Source: a virus. From it: DNA of 63,209 bases. The stretch's first letter is position 1, and each line of letters starts with the position of its first letter. The stretch is from the IMG/VR virus record IMGVR_UViG_3300035670_011686, positions 1 to 63,209 of that record, one strand, 5' to 3'. The translations under genes were made by a program, and so were the position numbers. Shown one piece after another: positions 36,401-44,615 of this stretch. The notes beneath the pieces are model-generated. The model did not search any database, had not been told where the DNA came from, and saw nothing but the letters and a program-made list of their open reading frames with translations.

Positions 36401-38413
36401 AGGAATTTGGAACCGATTCCTGCGGTCTTTACTGCCACTGATTGTAATGGTAATATTATTGATTACACCCTTGAGGCTTATCAAGTATTTACCACTTGCC
36501 TATGTGAAGGAACAATCAATATTTACAATAATTGGATTGAAATTACTGAAGTCGCCCTTTGTTCACCACCACCAACACCAACTCCAACACCAAGTGTTAC
36601 ATCTTCACAAACACCAACTCCAACACCAACTTTAACTCAACCTTGTGCGGGTTGTTTGGAGTATGAGGTGTTCGGAGGTGTTGCTTCAGGTGCCACTTGG
36701 GAATTCACTTACTGTAGTGGTGGAACCGAAACCGTTCAAATCTCAGGATATAGTGGACGACTAGTATGTTTATCGACACCACCAGTTCTCATCAATTATT
36801 GGGATGGTGGTGGAGGGATAATTTATGCATATTATGTTGCTCTTGATTGTTGTGGTGGTCCGACCCCAACACCTACTGAGACCTCAGTAACTCCGACACC
36901 AACTCCGACACCAACCGAAACTTCGACAACTTCTACACCCACACCAACGGAAACAATGACACCGACTCCAACAGCTACTTGTGTTTTGGACGAATGTTAT
37001 CAGTTTGTATCAGTAGAAATAACTGGTGACACGATAGTTCAAATGACTAGTTGCGATGGACTTTACACTTACAACCGAACCCTGACGGCTACAACATATC
37101 CTGATACTGTAAGATTCAGATTTGAGTTTTGTTTCGAAAAAGATTCGTTGGTTGTATTATCGGGTTCAACACCTGTCAGTGTTGTTTATGATACTGATTG
37201 TTGTTTACCACCTACAACACCAACTCCAACACCTACTGAAACTTCAGAAACTCCAACACCAACACCAACAAATACAGAGACACCTACTGAAACTCCAACA
37301 CCAACTCCTACTGAAACTTCAGAAACTCCAACTCCAACACCAACCAATACTGAAACCCCAACAAATACACCAACTGAAACACCTACTGAAACCCCAACAC
37401 CAACAAATACTGAAACGCCAACACCAACAAATACTGAAACGCCAACTCAGACTCCAACACCTACCAATACTGAAACACCGACAAATACTCCAACTCATAC
37501 TCAAACGCCAACTCAAACAACGGGACCAATTGAATTATACATCTCGAACTGTAGTCAATTTACCAGTATAACCGATGTTACTATAAACAGTATTCCTAGA
37601 CCGACATTCTACGTGAATTCGTTACCTATAGGTCCACAAAATCCTTGGCCATGTCCCGCGGCAGGTGGTGGAAACCAATACATTGCTGACACTGATAATA
37701 CTGCAAATCCTAGTTCGGGTATTTACACAATCACTCTTGGATTGTCTTCAACCCCCTCAGGTAATGGTACACCTTTATTAGCGTCACTAAGAGTTCAGGA
37801 CCCTCCTGGTACTGTAACAGTTCTGAATAATCAAACAATTCTGTTAGACTCGAGTGTCAGCCAATCGGTAACTCTCACAAGTTCGTACCCTATTACTTTG
37901 ACTACTTTAGTTGATGTACAGATTCAAAGTTCGGCTCCTTATAACTTTATTACATCTCCTTCAGGACTACCAACTTCTGGAAATACAATAATTGATAATG
38001 GTATCACGGACCCGAATTTATTGAATTCTCCTAATAGTGGAGTGTATTTCAACTCATTTGATTCAGATGATGTTGACCGATTAGATTATTTTTCTGAGTT
38101 TACGGGTAACACTATTTTCTTTACAATGACACAATCGGGCACAACGGTAATTTATTCTGGTGATTCGAATTCGTTGAAGTATTGGGAAAATGGTTCAGAT
38201 AACGGTTTTGTGTTTGGAACTGTCTCGGGAGCAACACCTTCGGGTAATATAGGATTAATTCAATCGGCATCTACTAACTTTGTTAGTGGTGAATTAATAT
38301 ACATTGGTATTGAAGTAGAAAATGACCTTGTTATTCCAACGCCAACTCCCACAGCAACACCAAGTGAAACTTCAGTGACACCAACACCCACACCGACAGT
38401 CACACCAAGTTAA
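33479..38413 (+). CDS. Giant multi-domain mucin-like appendage protein
   Basis: The protein has 1644 residues. Residues 1-290 look like a beta-propeller (repeated strands such as [17 protein letters not shown] and [17 protein letters not shown]). A jelly-roll of about 170 residues follows ([13 protein letters not shown] to DAINVVCP). Seven Cys-rich beta modules of about 80 residues then alternate with Thr/Pro linkers; several begin C-x-C or C-x-x-C and have a central DCNG-type turn. A 100-residue Thr/Pro tract lies at about 1244-1347. A C-terminal 270-residue beta domain ends in a short Thr/Pro tail. No signal peptide is seen. It is most likely a long flexible virion fibre, and the Thr/Pro linkers are typical O-glycosylation acceptors. 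Confidence 0.72.
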   Translation: MAVGIRVLSDNLSGQTVNVTFNPYSGGTIDIGEQTIPFNYLNPYYFGDYDVYSPLYDYNYSFTTTPPSLDDCVVFLAPGAIYEFSSNTVTPLSVFLGGPILGNGVDIANTTTKLWTYSAYYTTGAIYEYNITLNPFSILYNRNIAVTGVELGAGMTAISNTKLISTSGLTVIEIDITTTTGVVTPKFNIIGVVYGDLILTTNNILYATTVDGYIRGYNYSTGAMVLEFIVQPSIPYALGMFINDNDLYITNANGDVWLFNPIAPYGLTYIKNTGTYVGGASSAPECQFVATVTQTPTATPTPTPTLACGRLGNTSFEDFNTSTSFCLPSTNQPRFYPEFCIPFWETTAADQSIEIWPSGFQNYFAYEGNYFAEVNADLASPQALFQAFYATPGTQYQIQFAHMGRQDFLNTLVVAVSGQTTGLIYFPTEYTAVTRQWTFNTINFVAQEQNYQLLFSATSAQAGGNFLDAINVVCPQFFASPTPTNSATQTPTPTPTPPGRCASIVNITVTASTAFITGLTCCDESVVTLDGLPIGTYNLDDYCFVTGTVGGPAVTVNSYSTPCRGGGSAWPFDDPCPTPTPTVTPTNTSTPTNTFEVSPTPTCATTNCWNNVDILILGPTTAVMTYCASFGPWNRFFPLESPTGVYPYTVTLGPLEGNCISGTTIYDANSDRILNSSFYNNCCEGVSVSPTPSVTASMTATPTVTPTETVTSTPTQTPTETPCECKTIEVTFNENCSNTISYIDCFGTLITKSASDFPQYTDNVFTSGSTIYVCICGDCVITSCLTTQTNLGAGCNLPTPTPTSSVTPTVTQTPTVTQTPTNTQTPSNTVTPSVTPTNTPTPTTSGCDCQTYTLYFTGATPCGENVNWVDCNGNFVSQGPSYFGLSVFSQFDSVNVCACVPPTSSCSDITVLRVGPCRNVFITPTPSNSPTVSVTANLTPTATSSNTPTPTNTSSNTPTPTITPTACNCVEYTFRNLEPIPAVFTATDCNGNIIDYTLEAYQVFTTCLCEGTINIYNNWIEITEVALCSPPPTPTPTPSVTSSQTPTPTPTLTQPCAGCLEYEVFGGVASGATWEFTYCSGGTETVQISGYSGRLVCLSTPPVLINYWDGGGGIIYAYYVALDCCGGPTPTPTETSVTPTPTPTPTETSTTSTPTPTETMTPTPTATCVLDECYQFVSVEITGDTIVQMTSCDGLYTYNRTLTATTYPDTVRFRFEFCFEKDSLVVLSGSTPVSVVYDTDCCLPPTTPTPTPTETSETPTPTPTNTETPTETPTPTPTETSETPTPTPTNTETPTNTPTETPTETPTPTNTETPTPTNTETPTQTPTPTNTETPTNTPTHTQTPTQTTGPIELYISNCSQFTSITDVTINSIPRPTFYVNSLPIGPQNPWPCPAAGGGNQYIADTDNTANPSSGIYTITLGLSSTPSGNGTPLLASLRVQDPPGTVTVLNNQTILLDSSVSQSVTLTSSYPITLTTLVDVQIQSSAPYNFITSPSGLPTSGNTIIDNGITDPNLLNSPNSGVYFNSFDSDDVDRLDYFSEFTGNTIFFTMTQSGTTVIYSGDSNSLKYWENGSDNGFVFGTVSGATPSGNIGLIQSASTNFVSGELIYIGIEVENDLVIPTPTPTATPSETSVTPTPTPTVTPS
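37209..37520 (+). repeat. Thr/Pro-encoding minisatellite
   Basis: This stretch encodes about 104 residues of [15 protein letters not shown]-type sequence, with near-identical 30-36-base units. It is the longest uninterrupted tract in the 1644-residue protein. Eight shorter linkers of the same kind occur between 34357 and 36978. Confidence 0.85.
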
Positions 38414-38446
38414 AAAGTCAGACTTGAAATAATTTGAAATATTATA

Positions 38447-38455
38447 ATATTTATT
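38447..38455 (+). promoter_or_regulatory. Late-promoter-like motif ATATTTATT
   Basis: It lies 14 bases before the ATG at 38470. Confidence 0.55.
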
Positions 38456-38469
38456 AAAAAAACGAAAAA

Positions 38470-39489
38470 ATGGCGTGTAGAAAATATCTTTTAACTAATA
38501 ACACATCTTCAAATGGTGTTTATTCATATCAAGAGTGTTCGAATCAAATGTGGGTATACGATGTTTTACTTCCCGCAGGACATGCCTGCAATATTTGGTT
38601 GATAGATGGTACCTATTCTACAGCAATGCCAACAATCATTACTGTTACAGATTTTGGTTCCTTTCCGTTTGCTATGTCGCCAACTCCAAGTGCGACAAAC
38701 ACGCCAACCCCAACACAAACACCTTCAGAAACACCAACAAATACACCAACACAAACACCTTCAGAGACACCAACAAACACACCAACTAACACTACGACTA
38801 ATACACAAACCCCAACCCAAACGCCGTCTGAAACACCAACTAACACACCCACACCTAGCGTAACTCCGCCAGCATTGACTCCATTCAGTGTTTATAGCGG
38901 TTCAACTTTATTAGATGCGTGTGGTAATATCAATGGACCAATTACGGTATATGGTAACGACTCTGTTTGGGGGGATGTATCTTTACTCTCGAACGTTCCT
39001 GCAGGACCAGCAACAATCAATATGACAGGTTTCTATAATTTCAATGGTATTGTTATTGAAGTTGATTCTTCAGGGAATTTCTTATTTATTTCAGTTTGTC
39101 CAACCTTGACACAAACTCCAACAAACACACCAACTAATACAGAAACACCAACTAATACGCCGACCGTTAGTTTGACTGCGTCCATTACTTCAACGCCAAC
39201 AGAAACTCCGACGAATACACCTACAACAAGTATGACACCAACACCAACAATATCTTATTGGTCGTATCTATTAACCTCAGGGGCAACAGCAATTGATGCT
39301 TGTACAAGTGTTACAACATTTAATGTTTACTCAAGTAGCTCACAACCACAAGGGCCAACAACAGGTGAATTTTTATTCTTAGATACCTCGTTGACTACAC
39401 CTGTAAATGATGGTTATTGGTCAGATGGAACATCTGCGTTCGAGGTGATAAATGGAAACGGATTCATAAATAACGAAACACCTTGTTAA
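38470..39489 (+). CDS. Thr/Pro-rich appendage protein with repeated beta modules
   Basis: The 339-residue protein starts with the same type of N-terminal module as the 188-residue protein ([19 protein letters not shown]). A Thr/Pro tract covers about 71-135. Two related beta modules of about 75 residues ([18 protein letters not shown] and [18 protein letters not shown]) are separated by a second Thr/Pro tract. It ends with a Cys as the last residue. A strong terminator follows directly, so it closes the fibre operon. Confidence 0.65.
   Translation: MACRKYLLTNNTSSNGVYSYQECSNQMWVYDVLLPAGHACNIWLIDGTYSTAMPTIITVTDFGSFPFAMSPTPSATNTPTPTQTPSETPTNTPTQTPSETPTNTPTNTTTNTQTPTQTPSETPTNTPTPSVTPPALTPFSVYSGSTLLDACGNINGPITVYGNDSVWGDVSLLSNVPAGPATINMTGFYNFNGIVIEVDSSGNFLFISVCPTLTQTPTNTPTNTETPTNTPTVSLTASITSTPTETPTNTPTTSMTPTPTISYWSYLLTSGATAIDACTSVTTFNVYSSSSQPQGPTTGEFLFLDTSLTTPVNDGYWSDGTSAFEVINGNGFINNETPC
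38679..38872 (+). repeat. Thr/Pro-encoding tract
   Basis: Units of ACACCAACAAATACACC type encode about 65 residues; a second tract lies at 39099-39248 in the same gene. Confidence 0.75.
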
Positions 39490-39492
39490 AAT

Positions 39493-39517
39493 AACCCCTC
39501 CTTTGTGAGGGGTTTTT
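39493..39517 (+). terminator. Intrinsic terminator of fibre operon
   Basis: The arms AACCCCTC and GAGGGGTT with loop CTTTGT form an 8-bp stem that runs into a T tract. It lies 4 bases after the stop of the last fibre gene and separates the fibres from the glycosyltransferase genes. Confidence 0.9.
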
Positions 39518-39579
39518 TGTTTAAAAGGAATATTCATTTTATTTTCATTATACTTATTTTTTTTGTAAAAATTTAGTTA

Positions 39580-40827
39580 ATGAAAATATTTGTTCAAATT
39601 GCCTCTTATAGAGACCCACAACTTATCCACACTTTGAGGGATATGATAGCGAACGCTAAAAGACCTAAAAATTTAAGAATTGCAATCTCAAGACAATTTC
39701 ATACTGACGACAAGTTTGATGATTTGACTGAATATGAAAACGATAAGCGTTTTCGTATTTTAAATATTCCATATGAAGACTCGAAAGGAGTTTGTTGGGC
39801 GAGAAATCTAACACAACAACTTTATGAGGGTGAAGAGTACACACTTCAAATTGATTCACATATGAGGTTTGCACCAAATTGGGATGATGAAATGATAAAG
39901 ATGGTTAAACAACTTCAAAAAAAAGGTCATAAAAAGCCCCTACTAACAGGATATGTTTCATCATTTGACCCTGATAATGACCCATCAGGAAGAGTTCAAG
40001 AACCTTGGAGAATGGTTTTTGACCGATTCATCCCTGAGGGCGCTGTGTTTTTCCTTCCTGAAACAATTCCAGGTTGGAGGGATATGAAAGAACCCGTTCC
40101 CGCAAGATTTTATTCAGCACACTATGCATTTACTCTTGGACAATTTTCAACTGAGGTTCAACACAATCCTGAGTATTACTTTCATGGCGAGGAAATTTCG
40201 ATTGCTGCAAGGGCATACACTTGGGGTTATGATTTGTTTCACCCTCATAAGGTTCTTATTTGGCACGAATACACTCGTAAGGGTAGAACCAAGCAATGGG
40301 ATGACGACAAGCAATGGGTCGATAAAAACAACAAGTCTCACCTTACCAACAGAAAATTATTTGGTATGGATGGTGAAATTCAAGAAGGTCATGATGGACT
40401 TTATGGTTTTGGTACTGAAAGGACTCTGAGAGATTATGAAAAGTATGCGGGGATTTTGTTCGAGAAAAGAGCAGTCCAACAATATACCATTGATAAACAT
40501 TACCCCCCAAACCCATACAATTACGAGAACGAGGAAGAATGGAAAAAAGATTTTGCACAAGTGTTCAAGCATTGTATTGATGTGGGTTATGCTAGTGTAC
40601 CCGAAAAAGATTATGATTTTTGGGTTGTAGCATTCCATGGTTCTGATGATTCGACATTATTTAGGAAGGATGCCGACAAAGCTGAAATCTCGAGGATGAT
40701 GAATGACCCCGACAAATATTGTAAAATTTGGAGAGAGTTCCAAACAACACAAAAACCGGCTTATTGGGTTGTATGGCCACACTCTGAGTCAAAAGGTTGG
40801 TGTGACCGTCTAACAGGAAACTTGTAA
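39580..40827 (+). CDS. GT60-like polypeptide GlcNAc-transferase
   Basis: This 415-residue protein matches the GlcNAc-transferase family known from Dictyostelium Skp1 and mucin enzymes and from Trypanosoma mucin-initiating enzymes. It has IASYRDP (7-13), GVCWARN (70-76), a metal-binding DxH in LQIDSHMRF (89-97), FHGEE (201-205), GYDLFHP (216-222) and HEYTR (229-233). Known members add GlcNAc to hydroxyproline or Thr of proteins, the latter in Thr/Pro-rich mucin repeats. It lies directly downstream of four Thr/Pro-rich fibre genes, on the same strand, and heads a four-gene glycosyltransferase operon. Activity on the phage fibres is inferred. No late motif precedes it, so it may be made before the fibres. 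Confidence 0.8.
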   Translation: MKIFVQIASYRDPQLIHTLRDMIANAKRPKNLRIAISRQFHTDDKFDDLTEYENDKRFRILNIPYEDSKGVCWARNLTQQLYEGEEYTLQIDSHMRFAPNWDDEMIKMVKQLQKKGHKKPLLTGYVSSFDPDNDPSGRVQEPWRMVFDRFIPEGAVFFLPETIPGWRDMKEPVPARFYSAHYAFTLGQFSTEVQHNPEYYFHGEEISIAARAYTWGYDLFHPHKVLIWHEYTRKGRTKQWDDDKQWVDKNNKSHLTNRKLFGMDGEIQEGHDGLYGFGTERTLRDYEKYAGILFEKRAVQQYTIDKHYPPNPYNYENEEEWKKDFAQVFKHCIDVGYASVPEKDYDFWVVAFHGSDDSTLFRKDADKAEISRMMNDPDKYCKIWREFQTTQKPAYWVVWPHSESKGWCDRLTGNL

Positions 40828-41555
40828 TGGATATTAATAAAATTTACAAGTATGTTGTCAATTTAGATAGAAGACATGACAGAATGCAATCCATTCATTT
40901 TGAAATGGATTATATTGGTTGGGACTTTGAAAGATTTAGTGCTGTAGATACTAATGACCACGGTGGTTGTTCTTTATCTCATATTGAGATAATAAAGAGT
41001 GCAATTAAAAAAGGTTTAGATGAGGTAATGGTGATTGAAGATGATTGTTCAATTATGCCCTACGCCAAGTCTCTTATTGAAAAAATTACTACCGAAACTG
41101 AAGGTATTGATTACGGTATATTTAATTTATCACCAACACTAAATCGACCTGTTAATAGAAGTGAACAATATTCAACTTTATTGGATTTGACAAATTTTCC
41201 ACCAAAATTGGAGCACCACAGAGGTATCTTCGCAACAAATATGATTATTTATCACCATAGTGTTTACGATGAAGTCTTGAAATTAGAACCTAAAGAAAAT
41301 TTGGGTTATTATGCGATTGATGATTTTATTTATCAATTCATTATGAGTAAAAAACAAAGTTATTCTCCCGTAATACCAATTGCACCACAAATTAGTGACT
41401 GGTCAGATGTGTCACATGGGGTTTATAATAATTTTTATACACAAACATATAATTGGAACCAATATTCACCAGTCAAAATTCCTTCCGAGTATCTGAACCT
41501 TACACAAAATATTAAAACTAAACAGGATAAAATTTTCACAGAAATTTCTATATGA
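40827..41555 (+). CDS. GT25-like glycosyltransferase
   Basis: The 242-residue enzyme shows GT25 features: KYVVNLDRRHDRM (8-20), FSAVDTNDHGGCSLSHIEI (37-55) and the metal-site VMVIEDDC (67-74). GT25 includes LPS galactosyltransferases and eukaryotic collagen galactosyltransferases. It shares one base with the GT60-like gene and 4 with the next gene. A second-step transferase on the same glycan is a reasonable guess. The C-terminal 100 residues are less conserved. Confidence 0.8.
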   Translation: MDINKIYKYVVNLDRRHDRMQSIHFEMDYIGWDFERFSAVDTNDHGGCSLSHIEIIKSAIKKGLDEVMVIEDDCSIMPYAKSLIEKITTETEGIDYGIFNLSPTLNRPVNRSEQYSTLLDLTNFPPKLEHHRGIFATNMIIYHHSVYDEVLKLEPKENLGYYAIDDFIYQFIMSKKQSYSPVIPIAPQISDWSDVSHGVYNNFYTQTYNWNQYSPVKIPSEYLNLTQNIKTKQDKIFTEISI

Positions 41556-42433
41556 AAACTAAGTTTATTACATGTATCTACAGTGACCTAAATGGTACTG
41601 ACTTGGGAGGAAGACCAGGTAGAAACGGACACTATAGATGGAGTCTATTGTCGTTGTTAAAAATGACTGAAGCCGACTTTTTATGTTACACTTCAGAAAG
41701 AGAATATGATTCTCTTATCAACTTTTTTTACAATCAACATCAAATTTCTAAAGAAAAATTAGAAATCAGAGTTTTCGATATAACCAAAACAAGACACTCT
41801 GAAAGATTAAATTCAATTAAACAAGTTGATGAAATCAAAAGGGGTGATAGATGTTTAGAAATTCAATACGCCAAATTCGAATGGTTTGATTATGAAGACG
41901 GGTCTTATGATTATTATTATTGGATTGACGCGGGATTGTCACACGTTGGTTTGTTTCCAAATAAGTACCTGACCTCAAAACATATTGAACAAAGGTATTA
42001 CGAATGTAATCAATTCAATAATGAAATGTTGAAAAATTTAATTGAATTTACTGGCGATAAATTTTTTATGATTGCCAAGGACAATGAAAGAAATTATTGG
42101 TCGGGAACTGTGAATCCAAAGTGGTATATCAATTATGATAGGTCTTTACATGTTGTTGGAGGATTGTTCGGTGGACGCAGAGATAAATGGAGACAAATGG
42201 TCGATTTATTTGACAACTACCTAACACGAATTATGGATGAAGATAATCAACATCCATATGAAGAATTGATTATGACATTAATTTCATTTAACCATCCTGA
42301 ATTAGTCAATAAAAAATTTTTTGATGTTTGGTGGTCTCCTGATTCAGGAATCAAGGGATTACAAGAGGATTTTTTTGTTATAAACAGAAGTTTCTATAAA
42401 ATATTTGAAGAATTTAACAACATATATGAATAA
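41552..42433 (+). CDS. HtrL/YibB-like glycosyltransferase
   Basis: The 293-residue protein has the YYWIDAGLSHVGLFP segment (122-136) typical of the YibB/WlaTC-type family, in which the WIDAG Asp is thought to bind donor or metal. GGLFGGRRDKW (about 203-213) and HPYEELIM (about 234-241) are also shared. The family is found in bacterial surface-glycan clusters and is believed to be glycosyltransferases. It overlaps its upstream neighbour by an ATGA junction and its downstream one by 8 bases. Confidence 0.72.
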   Translation: MKTKFITCIYSDLNGTDLGGRPGRNGHYRWSLLSLLKMTEADFLCYTSEREYDSLINFFYNQHQISKEKLEIRVFDITKTRHSERLNSIKQVDEIKRGDRCLEIQYAKFEWFDYEDGSYDYYYWIDAGLSHVGLFPNKYLTSKHIEQRYYECNQFNNEMLKNLIEFTGDKFFMIAKDNERNYWSGTVNPKWYINYDRSLHVVGGLFGGRRDKWRQMVDLFDNYLTRIMDEDNQHPYEELIMTLISFNHPELVNKKFFDVWWSPDSGIKGLQEDFFVINRSFYKIFEEFNNIYE

Positions 42434-44096
42434 TATTACATTTGTCACAGGTTTATGGAATATTAAACGAGATGAACTTCAAGAGGGTTGGTCCCGTTCT
42501 TTTCAACACTATTTAGATAAATTTGAACAACTACTTCGAATCGATGCTAACTTAATAATTTTTGGGGAAAAGGAACTCGAAGGTTTTGTTTGGGAAAGAA
42601 GAGCTCGTGAAAATACTCAATTTATCGTTAGGGACCAATCTTGGTTCAAAAATGATTTTCACGACAAGATTCAAAAAATTAGAACAAATCCTGAATGGTT
42701 TAATCAATCGGGTTGGTTACCTGAATCAACTCAGGCTCGTTTGGAGATGTATAACCCTTTGGTTATGTCCAAAATGTTTTTACTTAACGATGCGAGAATT
42801 TTTGACTCTTTTGAATCGACACATATGTTTTGGATTGATGCTGGCATAACCAATACGGTTCATCCTGGTTATTTTACTCACGATAAAATTCACCACAAGT
42901 TTCATAACCTTTTTTCTAAGTTCGGTTTCATTGCATTTCCTTACGCCGCTGAAAGAGAAATTCATGGTTTTACTTACCCTAAAATTAACAATTACGCGGG
43001 AAATCATGTGAAATTGGTTTGTCGTGGTGGAATCTTCGGTGGTAGTAAAGACACCATTTCTGATGTTAATGGACTTTATTACAACCTAATGAATCAAACT
43101 TTATCAGATGGTCTGATGGGTACTGAAGAATCTTTATTTAGTATTCTTCTTTACCGTCACCCCGATATTTTCGATTACTATGAAATTGAGTCCAATGGTC
43201 TTATTGGTAAATTTTGCGAAGATGTCAAAAACGACACACATAAAGTTAAAAATACACAGGGTAAAATTGTTTATTCTGATTTGAATATTGATAACTCTGC
43301 ACTATATGTAATCACATTCAATAGCCCCAATCAGTTTGAGACCCTCATCAAATCAATGGAAATGTATGATAGAAACTTTTTGGATAAACCAAAAAAGTTT
43401 TTGTTAGATAATTCATCAGATTTAACTACAACTGAAAGATATAGAGAGTTGTGTGATGAATTTGGATTCGAACATATTAAAAAAGACAACTTAGGAATTT
43501 GTGGTGGAAGACAATGGATTGCAGAACATTCCCAAGAAAACAAATTTGACTTTTATTGGTTTTTTGAAGATGATATGTTCTTTTACGGTGGTGCAGACGA
43601 AACTTGTAAAAATGGTTTTATAAGAAAAATTCCTGACCTATACAACAAATCTATTCAAATTGCAAAGAAAGATTCTTTGGACTTCTTGAAACTTAATTTT
43701 ACTGAGTTTTATGGTGATAATGGGACACAATGGTCTTGGTATAATGTTCCTCAACATATCCGAGAAGAGTACTGGCCCGAAAAACCAACTTTACCCGTTC
43801 AAGGATTGGACCCTAACGCCCCAAGAACCAAATTCAACGAAGTTCGTTCATATAAAAAATTGGCGTATGGTATTGGTGAGGTGTATTATTGTAACTGGCC
43901 ACAAGTGGTGACGAAGTATGGTAATGAAAAAATGTTCCTAACCACAAAGTGGGATAGACCTTTCGAACAAACTTGGATGAGTCACATCTATCAAGAAACG
44001 AAAAAGGGAAACATCAAACCCGCATTGTTGTTTGCAACACCTACTGAACACGACAGATTTGAATTCTACGATGGGAAGTTAAGAAAAGAGTCCTAA
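42426..44096 (+). CDS. YibB-like plus GT2-like fused glycosyltransferase
   Basis: I take the ATG at 42426 (556 residues) rather than one 21 bases upstream, because MNNITFVTGL aligns with the start of the neighbouring YibB-like protein. Residues 1-280 repeat that family (HMFWIDAGITNTVHPGYF, 133-150; RGGIFGGSKDTI near 203). Residues about 290-556 form a GT-A domain with SALYVITFNSPNQF and the metal site FYWFFEDDMFF (about 374-384). Two glycosyl-transfer steps are thus encoded in one gene. It ends the operon 18 bases before a late-type virion gene. Confidence 0.72.
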   Translation: MNNITFVTGLWNIKRDELQEGWSRSFQHYLDKFEQLLRIDANLIIFGEKELEGFVWERRARENTQFIVRDQSWFKNDFHDKIQKIRTNPEWFNQSGWLPESTQARLEMYNPLVMSKMFLLNDARIFDSFESTHMFWIDAGITNTVHPGYFTHDKIHHKFHNLFSKFGFIAFPYAAEREIHGFTYPKINNYAGNHVKLVCRGGIFGGSKDTISDVNGLYYNLMNQTLSDGLMGTEESLFSILLYRHPDIFDYYEIESNGLIGKFCEDVKNDTHKVKNTQGKIVYSDLNIDNSALYVITFNSPNQFETLIKSMEMYDRNFLDKPKKFLLDNSSDLTTTERYRELCDEFGFEHIKKDNLGICGGRQWIAEHSQENKFDFYWFFEDDMFFYGGADETCKNGFIRKIPDLYNKSIQIAKKDSLDFLKLNFTEFYGDNGTQWSWYNVPQHIREEYWPEKPTLPVQGLDPNAPRTKFNEVRSYKKLAYGIGEVYYCNWPQVVTKYGNEKMFLTTKWDRPFEQTWMSHIYQETKKGNIKPALLFATPTEHDRFEFYDGKLRKES

Positions 44097-44100
44097 CAAA

Positions 44101-44109
44101 GTATTTATC
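44101..44109 (+). promoter_or_regulatory. Late-promoter-like motif GTATTTATC
   Basis: It lies 5 bases before the ATG at 44115. Confidence 0.55.
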
Positions 44110-44114
44110 TTTGT

Positions 44115-44513
44115 ATGGAATTCTTTATTAGGAAAAACGCAACTCTTCCTGTACTTAAGATGCAGGTTGTTCAAGATGGTAGAAGCACTTATGGTGATAC
44201 AATGGAGTTATTAGAACTCGCCACCATATTCTTTTCAATGGTCGATGTAAAAACAGGAATTCCAAAAATTGTGGGTGCCCCATGTTCTATTGTGAGTTTA
44301 ATACCAAGTGAACCAGGAGCGCCTACCGAGTATTATATCTATTATCAATTCACCTCAAGACAAACTGATACTCCTGGAAGATATCAAGGACAATTTTTGA
44401 TTAAGAACAGTGGACTACTTGGCACACAACAAGGAAGTTTGATTGTCCCTATCCGTGAGGAGCTCTATATCAATATTGAAGATAGTTTTATTTCTGAACA
44501 AGCGTGTTGCTAG
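44115..44513 (+). CDS. Small virion protein, baseplate-upper-protein-like
   Basis: The 132-residue protein is beta-rich, with ATIFFSMVDVKTGIPKIV (about 36-53), a Cys-containing strand, then YYIYYQFTSRQTDTPGRYQG and IVPIREELYINIEDSFI. The plan, a polarity-alternating sandwich describing input strands and a bounded output, resembles N-terminal domains of phage baseplate upper proteins. A TATTTATC element 5 bases before the ATG supports late expression. The family is not named with confidence. Confidence 0.6.
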   Translation: MEFFIRKNATLPVLKMQVVQDGRSTYGDTMELLELATIFFSMVDVKTGIPKIVGAPCSIVSLIPSEPGAPTEYYIYYQFTSRQTDTPGRYQGQFLIKNSGLLGTQQGSLIVPIREELYINIEDSFISEQACC

Positions 44514-44521
44514 TTTGACAA

Positions 44522-44537
44522 CCCACTTCGGGTCTTT
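44522..44537 (+). terminator. Weak candidate terminator
   Basis: CCC/GGG-centred arms ACCC and GGGT with a 5-base loop are followed by CTTTTAT, directly after the small virion gene. The stem is short, so read-through into the polymerase leader is likely. Confidence 0.4.
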
Positions 44538-44538
44538 T

Positions 44539-44547
44539 ATATTTATC
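44539..44547 (+). promoter_or_regulatory. Late-promoter-like motif ATATTTATC
   Basis: It lies 68 bases before the DNA polymerase ATG at 44616, a much longer leader than at structural genes. A three-codon open frame (ATG AAT GAG TAA) starts at 44549. Confidence 0.45.
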
Positions 44548-44567
44548 AATGAATGAGTAAGACAAAC

Positions 44568-44583
44568 TCCACTTAGTTGTGGA
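44568..44583 (+). promoter_or_regulatory. Hairpin in DNA polymerase leader
   Basis: The arms TCCAC and GTGGA with the loop TTAGTT lie 32 bases upstream of the polymerase start. T4 gp43 represses its own translation through a leader hairpin; an analogous operator is possible here but is inference. Confidence 0.3.
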
Positions 44584-44615
44584 AGATAATGTGTCACTCG
44601 GTAAAAATTTAAAAT

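Noticed and set aside
37209-37520. CRISPR-like regularly spaced repeats
   Set aside because: Units are contiguous, in frame, and code for Thr/Pro peptides; there are no unique spacers and no cas genes.
37122-37571. Gln/His/Leu-rich open frame in another frame of the repeat region
   Set aside because: Low-complexity shadow of the CCAACA repeats inside the 1644-residue gene.
39520-39580. Late motif before the GT60-like gene
   Set aside because: The gap is T-rich but contains no TATTTAT; a separate promoter type is likely.
42405-42426. Upstream ATG for the fused YibB/GT2 gene
   Set aside because: The extra residues match nothing, and the ATG at 42426 aligns with its paralogue start.
44514-44615. 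tRNA-like or riboswitch-like structure in the polymerase leader
   Set aside because: Only one short hairpin and a weak terminator stem are visible, with no cloverleaf or known aptamer core.
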